Source: Betaproteobacteria bacterium (GTDB taxonomy: Bacteria; Pseudomonadota; Gammaproteobacteria; Burkholderiales; Sulfuriferulaceae). From it: a DNA stretch of 9,536 bases. The notes beneath the pieces were generated by a model. The model was not told the origin of the DNA. It did not search any database and saw only the letters and a program-made list of their open reading frames with translations. Made by a program: the position numbers and the translations under genes. The stretch is from contig DMQT01000163.1 of NCBI GenBank assembly GCA_003455595.1, forward strand, positions 1,729-11,264. Reading direction: 5' to 3'. This document shows positions 4,445 to 9,536 of the stretch, in pieces. The first letter of the stretch is position 1. Every line of letters begins with the position of its first letter.

Positions 4445-5302
4445 ATGACTTCCAAACCCACTCTTACCACTACCGATCATGCGCGCGACGCCGTAGGCAT
4501 GACCTACGTCTACCCGGTGATTTCGCGTCGCGCCGGGGGCGTTTCGGTGGGCATCAATCTCAATCCCAACAACGCCTGCAACTGGCGCTGCGTATATTGC
4601 CAGGTGCCCAATCTGGTGCGTGGTACGGCACCGGTGATTGATCTGGCGTTGCTGGAACACGAGCTGACGGATTTTTTGCAGCAGCTGCTGCACGGCGATT
4701 TCATGACGACGCGAGTGCCGGAAGGCGCGCGCCGCCTCAATGACATCGCCATTTCAGGCAATGGCGAGCCGACCAGCGCGCGCGAGTTTGCTGATATCGT
4801 CGCGCTGATCGGGCAAGTCATGGCGCGCTTTGACCTAGTGGGCAAAATCAAGCTGGTGCTGATCAGCAACGGCAGCCTGCTGGACAAGGCCTATGTGCAG
4901 GTGGGTGTGCGCCGCATGGCGGATTTGAATGGCGAAGTCTGGTTCAAGCTCGATAGCGCCACGCGCGACGGCCTGCAGCGCATCAACCACAGCGAGATCA
5001 GCCCGGCGCGGCAATTTGAATACCTCAAAATCGCCGCGTCACTGTGCCCGACCTGGCTGCAAACCTGCGTGTTTGCGTTCGACGGCGCGGCGCCGTCGGC
5101 GGTCGAGCAGCAGGCGTATCTGGCTATGCTGGCGCAGGTGCAAGCCGAACAGCTGCCGTTGCAAGGCGTGTTGCTGTATGGCTTGGCGCGCCCCTCGATG
5201 CAGCCCGAAGCAGCGCAGCTATCTGCGCTGCCCGCTATCTGGCTGGAAACCTTCGCCGAGCAGATACGCGCGCTGGGTATAACGGTCAAGGTGAGCGTCT
5301 GA
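4445..5302 (+). CDS. Radical SAM protein, function unassigned
   Basis: A 285-residue cytoplasmic enzyme of the radical SAM superfamily. Cys45, Cys49 and Cys52 in ACNWRCVYCQ form the CxxxCxxC site for the 4Fe-4S cluster that cleaves S-adenosylmethionine. GNGEPT at 105-110 is the glycine-rich SAM-binding strand, and LVLISNGSLL near 137-146 is the next barrel strand. The flanking YVYPVISRRAGGVSVGINLNPNNACNW and LHGDFM...VPEGARRLNDIA segments belong to a conserved proteobacterial group of unknown substrate. It lacks an evident C-terminal extra domain, and 285 residues fits such a minimal barrel. No strong Shine-Dalgarno precedes the ATG; Met19 is a possible alternative, but the residues before it (HARDAVG) fit the group. 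Its TGA overlaps the acpS ATG by one base, so the pair is coupled. The operon context does not reveal its substrate. Confidence 0.85.
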   Translation: MTSKPTLTTTDHARDAVGMTYVYPVISRRAGGVSVGINLNPNNACNWRCVYCQVPNLVRGTAPVIDLALLEHELTDFLQQLLHGDFMTTRVPEGARRLNDIAISGNGEPTSAREFADIVALIGQVMARFDLVGKIKLVLISNGSLLDKAYVQVGVRRMADLNGEVWFKLDSATRDGLQRINHSEISPARQFEYLKIAASLCPTWLQTCVFAFDGAAPSAVEQQAYLAMLAQVQAEQLPLQGVLLYGLARPSMQPEAAQLSALPAIWLETFAEQIRALGITVKVSV

Positions 5303-5682
5303 TGATCTACGGCATCGGCACCGACATGGTTGCAGTGGCGCGCATGGCGGGGCTGTTGGAACGGCACGGTGAGCGCGCTGCGCAGCGCATTCTGGCAGTC
5401 GAAGAAATGCGTGAGTTCAACACCAAATCCGATCAAGCGCGGTTGCTGGCCAAGCGCTTTGCCGCCAAAGAGGCGCTGGCCAAAGCCGCCGGTACCGGCC
5501 TGCGCGACCCGGTTTCGCTGGGCAATATCCACATCACCCACACCGAACTGGGTCAGCCCGAGCTGGCGTTTGCGCCACCCTTGCAAGACTGGCTGACGGC
5601 GCGCGGCATTGTGCGTGCGCACCTTTCCATCAGCGATGAGTCAGACTACGTCATCGCCTTTGTCATATTGGAGACTTCATGA
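5302..5682 (+). CDS. acpS: Holo-[acyl-carrier-protein] synthase
   Basis: AcpS transfers the 4'-phosphopantetheine group from coenzyme A to a serine of apo-ACP, making active ACP for fatty acid synthesis in the cytoplasm. The 126-residue length is normal. The N-terminal [12 protein letters not shown] carries the metal-binding Asp8, and [15 protein letters not shown] (52-66) carries Glu57, the second metal ligand, and the CoA-binding lysines. The end, [16 protein letters not shown], is the usual closing strand, with Asp where many homologues have His (SISHE). AAGGTGAG at 5288-5295 is six bases from the ATG, inside the end of the radical SAM gene (TGATG overlap). The stop overlaps the nagZ start as ATGA. 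In most betaproteobacteria pdxJ precedes acpS; here the radical SAM gene does. Confidence 0.97.
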   Translation: MIYGIGTDMVAVARMAGLLERHGERAAQRILAVEEMREFNTKSDQARLLAKRFAAKEALAKAAGTGLRDPVSLGNIHITHTELGQPELAFAPPLQDWLTARGIVRAHLSISDESDYVIAFVILETS

Positions 5683-6764
5683 GCCTCGGCCCCATCATGC
5701 TCGACGTGCCCGGCACCACGCTCACCGACGACGACCGCCGCCGCCTGGCGCACCCGCTGGTGGGCGGCGTCATTCTGTTTGCGCGCAATTACACCTCGCC
5801 TGCGCAACTGCTCGAGTTGACCCAGGCGATCCGTGCGCTGCGCACGCCGCATTTGCTGATCGCGGTGGACCACGAAGGCGGTCGCGTGCAGCGTTTCCGC
5901 GACGGTTTTACCGTGCTGCCGCCGATGCGCGAGCTGGGCAAGCTCTGGGACGCGCATCCGGTGCAGGCGCGGCGACTGGCGCACGAATGCGGCTACGTGC
6001 TGGCCGCCGAACTGCGCGCGCACGGCGTGGATCTGAGCTTTACCCCGGTGCTCGATCTGGATTACGGCGCCTCGGGCGTGATCGGCGACCGCGCCTTCCA
6101 TAGCGACCCGGATGCGGTCACCGACCTTGCGCACGCATTGATGCTGGGGCTGAAAGACGCCGGCATGGGCAGCGTCGGCAAGCACTTCCCTGGTCACGGC
6201 TTTGTGCGCGCCGATTCACATCTGGAAATCCCGCTTGATGAACGCCGCTACGCCGACATCGAGCAGGCGGATTTAATCCCGTTCCGGCGCATGGCTGATT
6301 ACGGCATGACCGGCGTGATGCCCGCGCACGTGATTTATCCGGCGGTGGACAGCCAGCCAGCGGGGTTTTCAAAAATCTGGCTGCAACAGATATTGCGCGC
6401 CGAGCTGGGATTTGACGGCGTGATTTTCAGCGATGATCTGTCGATGGAAGGCGCCAGTGTTGCGGGCACCCCCGTTGAACGCGCGCGCGCTGCGCTGGAG
6501 GCAGGCTGCGACATGGCGCTGGTGTGCAACAACTGCGCCGCTGCCGATGCAGTGCTGGAAGGCTTGACTGCGTTGAACTGGCGCATGCCCGCCGTCAGCA
6601 TCGCGCGCATGGCGCGGCTGCACGGCAAGCCGCATGCGCCGAACATGACCGAATTACGCGAACAGCCGCGCTATGCGACTGCGCTGCATGACATTGCCGG
6701 TATCGGCCGTGGCAGTGCCGATTTGTGGGCAACCGACCGGAGCAATACCTGTGGCCAAAACTGA
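5679..6764 (+). CDS. nagZ: Beta-N-acetylglucosaminidase (beta-hexosaminidase), cell-wall recycling
   Basis: A glycoside hydrolase family 3 enzyme that removes N-acetylglucosamine from cytoplasmic anhydro-muropeptides during peptidoglycan recycling; in many Gram-negatives the product also signals beta-lactamase induction. The 361-residue single-domain form is typical of proteobacterial NagZ. Visible family motifs are GGVILFARN (29-37), [13 protein letters not shown] (61-73), KHFPGHG (168-174) followed by D179-S-H181 (the Asp-His acid/base pair), MPAHVIYP (214-221), and FSDDLSM (250-256), whose first Asp, residue 252, is the likely nucleophile. No signal peptide is present, as expected. GGAG at 5670-5673 lies five bases from the ATG, which overlaps the acpS stop. 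The last 14 bases overlap the start of the cation efflux gene. Confidence 0.97.
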   Translation: MSLGPIMLDVPGTTLTDDDRRRLAHPLVGGVILFARNYTSPAQLLELTQAIRALRTPHLLIAVDHEGGRVQRFRDGFTVLPPMRELGKLWDAHPVQARRLAHECGYVLAAELRAHGVDLSFTPVLDLDYGASGVIGDRAFHSDPDAVTDLAHALMLGLKDAGMGSVGKHFPGHGFVRADSHLEIPLDERRYADIEQADLIPFRRMADYGMTGVMPAHVIYPAVDSQPAGFSKIWLQQILRAELGFDGVIFSDDLSMEGASVAGTPVERARAALEAGCDMALVCNNCAAADAVLEGLTALNWRMPAVSIARMARLHGKPHAPNMTELREQPRYATALHDIAGIGRGSADLWATDRSNTCGQN

Positions 6765-7695
6765 CACGCAGCACGATCACGACGACCATTCTGGACACGC
6801 GCACGGCCACGGCCATCATCATGGCAATGGTGCATTGGGCATCGCATTCTGGCTTACGCTGGGGTTTGCCGCCGTCGAGGCGACGGGCGGCTGGTGGTCG
6901 GGTTCGCTGGCGCTGATTTCCGACGCCGGGCACATGCTCACCGATGCATTGGCGCTCGGTCTGGCGGCGTTTTCCAGCTGGCTGGCGACGCGTCCAGTGT
7001 CGTTTCGACACTCCTACGGCCTGGTGCGCGCCGAAGTCGTGGCGGCGCTGGTCAACAGTGTGCTGATGCTGGCACTGCTGGTATTCATCGTATGGGAGGC
7101 GATCCAGCGTCTGCACGCGCCCGAAGCCATCAACGGCGCCGTGGTGATGGGCATCGCAGCGGTCGGCCTCGCCATCAACATGGGCATTGCCTACCAGCTG
7201 TCGCACGCCGAACAGACGCTGAACATGCGCGCCGCGCTGCTGCATGTGATTGGCGACATGCTCGGTTCGGTAGCGGCGCTGGTGGCGGGTGCGGTGATCT
7301 ATTTCACCGGCTGGCTGCCGATTGATCCGCTGCTGTCGGTGTTGGTGGCGTTGCTGATTCTGGTGTCGTCCGTGCGCCTGCTGCGCGAGGCGCTGCATAT
7401 CCTGATGGAAGGCGTGCCGCTTAATCTCGATTTGGAACAAGTCGGCATGGCGCTGGCGCACACGCCGCACGTGCAGTCGGTACACGATTTGCATATCTGG
7501 ACGCTGTCGTCCGGCAAAATCGCACTGTCGGCGCACCTCGAAATCCGCGCCATGCAGGACTGGCTGGTGATCCTGAACAGCACGCGCCAAATGCTGCATA
7601 CACGGTTCGACATTGACCACGTCACCCTGCAACCCGAGCTGCCGCGCGCGCCGCAACAGCAGGTTGGCGTGCCGTTTCATCCGAGTAGACCGTGA
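6751..7695 (+). CDS. Cation diffusion facilitator (Zn2+/Cd2+/Co2+ exporter type)
   Basis: A 314-residue inner-membrane antiporter of the CDF family, which exports divalent metals such as zinc in exchange for protons. The N-terminus (residues 8-24) has nine His mixed with Asp, a likely metal-binding tail as in ZitB/CzcD-type members. Six membrane segments can be seen between about residues 28 and 205. The transport-site motifs are HMLTD (His61, Asp65) and HVIGD (His165, Asp169). A cytoplasmic C-terminal domain follows (about 208-314, with [23 protein letters not shown]). The start is a GTG at 6751 with GGAG at 6739-6742 eight bases before it; an ATG at 6673 would need 26 unrelated residues inside nagZ. 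It overlaps nagZ by 14 bases and its TGA overlaps the next GTG. Metal specificity is not decidable from sequence. A metal exporter inside this housekeeping operon is unusual. Confidence 0.95.
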   Translation: MAKTDTQHDHDDHSGHAHGHGHHHGNGALGIAFWLTLGFAAVEATGGWWSGSLALISDAGHMLTDALALGLAAFSSWLATRPVSFRHSYGLVRAEVVAALVNSVLMLALLVFIVWEAIQRLHAPEAINGAVVMGIAAVGLAINMGIAYQLSHAEQTLNMRAALLHVIGDMLGSVAALVAGAVIYFTGWLPIDPLLSVLVALLILVSSVRLLREALHILMEGVPLNLDLEQVGMALAHTPHVQSVHDLHIWTLSSGKIALSAHLEIRAMQDWLVILNSTRQMLHTRFDIDHVTLQPELPRAPQQQVGVPFHPSRP

Positions 7696-8333
7696 CGCCA
7701 TCGACCGAATTCGACCCGCACTGCCGCGCCTGCCCGCGTCTGGCGGGTTTTCTCGACGACGTTAAACGCGAGCATCCGGATTACTATGCGCGCCCGGTGG
7801 CACCGTTCGGCGACACCGCCCCCTGGCTGCTGATCGTTGGCCTGGCACCCGGCATGCACGGTGCAAACCGCACCGGCAGGCCGTTTACCGGCGACCATGC
7901 GGGGATTTTGCTGTACGACACCCTGCACGCCTATGGCTTCGCCAGCCAACCGACTTCAGTGAGCGCCGATGATGGCCTGCAGTTGCACGGCTGCCGCATC
8001 ACCAACGCGGTGAAATGCCTGCCGCCGGCCAACAAGCCGGAAGGCGCTGAAATCCGCCAGTGCAATCACTTTATCGCCAGCGAAATCGCTGCACTGCCGC
8101 ACGATCTGGCTCTGCTCGCGCTGGGCAAGATTGCACATGATGCGGTGCTCATGGCGCTGGGTTTAAAGGCCGGCGCCTACCGCTTTGCGCATGGAGCCAT
8201 GCACGCCCTGCCTGGCGGTCAACGTCTGTACGACAGCTACCATTGCAGCCGTTACAATACCCAGACGCGCCGCCTGACGCCGGACATGTTCCGCGCGGTG
8301 TTTGCGCGGATCCGTGCCGACAAAGCAGTTTGA
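7692..8333 (+). CDS. Family 5 uracil-DNA glycosylase (UDGb-type)
   Basis: A 213-residue base-excision repair enzyme that removes uracil and other deaminated bases from DNA. The active-site motif GLAPGMHGANRTGRPFTGD (residues 50-68) is that of family 5 (UDGb), with Ala-Asn in place of the catalytic Asp/Asn of other UDG families. YHCSRYNTQTRRLT (183-196) is the second, DNA-contacting motif. Cys11, Cys14, Cys109 and Cys124 are placed to hold the 4Fe-4S cluster of this family. The start is a GTG at 7692 sharing bases with the TGA of the CDF gene, with at best a weak Shine-Dalgarno, so translation is probably coupled. The uvrC gene begins 13 bases after the stop, placing two DNA repair genes side by side. 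Confidence 0.93.
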   Translation: MTPSTEFDPHCRACPRLAGFLDDVKREHPDYYARPVAPFGDTAPWLLIVGLAPGMHGANRTGRPFTGDHAGILLYDTLHAYGFASQPTSVSADDGLQLHGCRITNAVKCLPPANKPEGAEIRQCNHFIASEIAALPHDLALLALGKIAHDAVLMALGLKAGAYRFAHGAMHALPGGQRLYDSYHCSRYNTQTRRLTPDMFRAVFARIRADKAV

Positions 8334-8346
8334 TGCGCTAAGCCAG

Positions 8347-9536
8347 ATGAAGACTGACGCCTTCGACAGTCGCGGTTTTCTTGCCACTTTGCCCAACTTG
8401 CCTGGCGTCTACCGCATGCTGGGTGCGGCAGATGAGGTGCTGTATGTGGGCAAGGCGCGCGACCTGAAAAAGCGCGTGTCGTCGTATTTTCAGAAAACCG
8501 ACCAGTCGCCGCGCATCCGTCTGATGGTGGCGAAAATCGTCCGTGTTGAGGTCACGATCACGCGTTCCGAATCGGAAGCGCTGGTGCTGGAAAACAACCT
8601 GATCAAGGCGTTGTCACCGCGCTATAACATTTTATTTCGCGACGACAAGTCGTATCCCTATCTGATGCTGTCCGGCCACGCGTTTCCGCGGCTGGCGTAT
8701 TTTCGCGGCGCGCCGCAGCGCCAGGACAAATGCTTCGGGCCGTTTCCCAACTCTTATGCGGTGCGCGAGAGCATCCATATCCTGCAAAAGGTATTCCGCC
8801 TACGCACCTGCGAAGACAGCGTGTTCAACCACCGCTCGCGGCCCTGCCTGTTACATCAGATCAAGCGCTGCACCGCGCCGTGCGTGGGGCTGATCGGCGC
8901 CAACGAATACGCTGCCGATGTGAAAAACGCCGCGCTGTTTCTCGATGGCAAGGAAAACGAAGTGCTGCAGGCGATTACCGCGCGCATGCAGGACGCGGCT
9001 GCGGCGCTGCATTACGAAGCTGCGGCGCTGTACCGCGACCAGATCAAGAGCCTGACCGCGGTGCGCGAGAAGCAGTTTGTCGGCAGCCACAGCCAGGCCG
9101 ATGTGGACGTGGTGGCGCTGGTGACGGAACACGGCCTGTTGTGCGTCAACCTGCTGATGATACGCGGCGGGCGGCATCTGGGCGACAAGAGCCTGTTCCC
9201 GCAGAATAGCCAGGGCGTCACGCCGCACGAGGCGCTGGAAGCCTTCCTCGCGCAGCATTATCTGAGCCGCGCGATTCCACCGCAGATCATCGTCTCCGAG
9301 GCAATTGATGCAGCCACGCTGGCCGCCGCATTCAGCGAACAGGCCGGGCACAAGGTCACGATCCAGAGCAACCCCATCGGCGAGCGCCGCGCCTGGCTCA
9401 ACATGACCTTGGGCAACGCGCGCCTAGCCATCACCCGTGAAGTGGCGCAAAAAGCCACGCAGGAGGCACGTCTGACGGCCTTGCAGGAGGCGCTGGTCAT
9501 GCCCAATCTGCAACGCATCGAGTGTTTCGACATCAG
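8347..9536 (+). CDS. uvrC: Excinuclease ABC subunit C, 3' end outside the window
   Basis: UvrC makes the two incisions in nucleotide excision repair after UvrA/UvrB have found a lesion. The window holds 396 codons of roughly 600. Residues 18-48 are the GIY-YIG nuclease domain (LPGVYRM, VLYVGKARDLKKRVSSYF), with Arg38 and Glu82 (in SESEALVLENN) as likely catalytic residues. Cys155, Cys167, Cys175 and Cys179 match the cysteines known to bind a 4Fe-4S cluster in E. coli UvrC. A UVR motif lies at about 205-235 (ITARMQDAAAALHYEAAALY). The frame ends at IECFDI, the start of the conserved ECFDISH segment leading into the RNase H-like endonuclease domain. The ATG at 8347 has no strong ribosome site; the nearby ATG at 8332 runs into a stop after two codons. 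Confidence 0.97.
   Translation, partial: MKTDAFDSRGFLATLPNLPGVYRMLGAADEVLYVGKARDLKKRVSSYFQKTDQSPRIRLMVAKIVRVEVTITRSESEALVLENNLIKALSPRYNILFRDDKSYPYLMLSGHAFPRLAYFRGAPQRQDKCFGPFPNSYAVRESIHILQKVFRLRTCEDSVFNHRSRPCLLHQIKRCTAPCVGLIGANEYAADVKNAALFLDGKENEVLQAITARMQDAAAALHYEAAALYRDQIKSLTAVREKQFVGSHSQADVDVVALVTEHGLLCVNLLMIRGGRHLGDKSLFPQNSQGVTPHEALEAFLAQHYLSRAIPPQIIVSEAIDAATLAAAFSEQAGHKVTIQSNPIGERRAWLNMTLGNARLAITREVAQKATQEARLTALQEALVMPNLQRIECFDI

Noticed and set aside
4279..4470. Minus-strand frame of 63 codons in the gap before the radical SAM gene
   Set aside because: No recognisable family or ribosome site, and it overlaps the likely promoter and the inverted repeat; probably chance.
5044..5301. In-frame open stretch upstream of acpS inside the radical SAM gene
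   Set aside because: It is a GC-rich shadow frame; AcpS begins at the conserved MIYGIGTD at 5302 with its own ribosome site.
6673..6750. ATG start for the cation diffusion facilitator within nagZ
   Set aside because: The 26 added residues have no family similarity, while GTG 6751 has a Shine-Dalgarno at the right distance.
1..9536. CRISPR arrays, tRNA or rRNA genes, insertion sequences
   Set aside because: No regularly spaced identical repeats with spacers, no tRNA-like cloverleaf and no transposase were seen; the only regular repeats are the short palindromes at 2108-2243.

Overview
The window joins two very different kinds of DNA. The right half (about 4445-9536) is GC-rich, tightly packed housekeeping DNA that looks betaproteobacterial, probably Nitrosomonadales/Burkholderiales-like. 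The acpS, nagZ and uvrC neighbourhood, the TACAAT-type -10 box, the style of the radical SAM protein and the family 5 uracil-DNA glycosylase all suggest this. The assignment is inferred from gene content and protein style; no 16S or other marker is present.

Left half, about 1-4246: the inside or right end of an integrated accessory element. In order it carries a conserved hypothetical protein (61-936), a regulatory intergenic region with a small repeat pair and a bulged hairpin, an AlpA-like HTH regulator (1094-1294), a two-domain DNA-binding/replication-like protein (1305-2336), a conserved hypothetical protein (2373-3044), and a small basic protein (2938-3171) that starts 107 bases inside the previous gene in another frame. 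I recognise this gene set from proteobacterial genomic islands, where the members are mostly annotated as hypothetical. No integrase, relaxase or phage structural gene lies in the window. Two features stand out. First, five copies of an imperfect palindrome, TACG-N5-CGTA, lie in 136 bp at the 3' end of the replication-like gene and look like an initiator-binding (iteron-type) array, so a candidate origin inside the gene. Second, a 35-bp imperfect direct repeat flanks a 1.07-kb segment whose only convincing gene is a minus-strand DUF1003 membrane protein, suggesting a cargo module inserted at the end of the 2938-3171 gene.

Junction, 4247-4444: non-coding, with a short hairpin at the edge of the repeat, a perfect 10-bp inverted repeat, and a possible promoter for the core operon.

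Right half: six co-directional genes with overlapping or nearly touching ends: a radical SAM protein, acpS (holo-ACP synthase), nagZ (beta-N-acetylglucosaminidase), a His-rich cation diffusion facilitator, a family 5 uracil-DNA glycosylase, and uvrC, which runs off the right edge. They are probably co-transcribed and translationally coupled. Functions cover lipid carrier activation, cell-wall recycling, metal export and DNA repair, so this is a housekeeping operon and not a single pathway.
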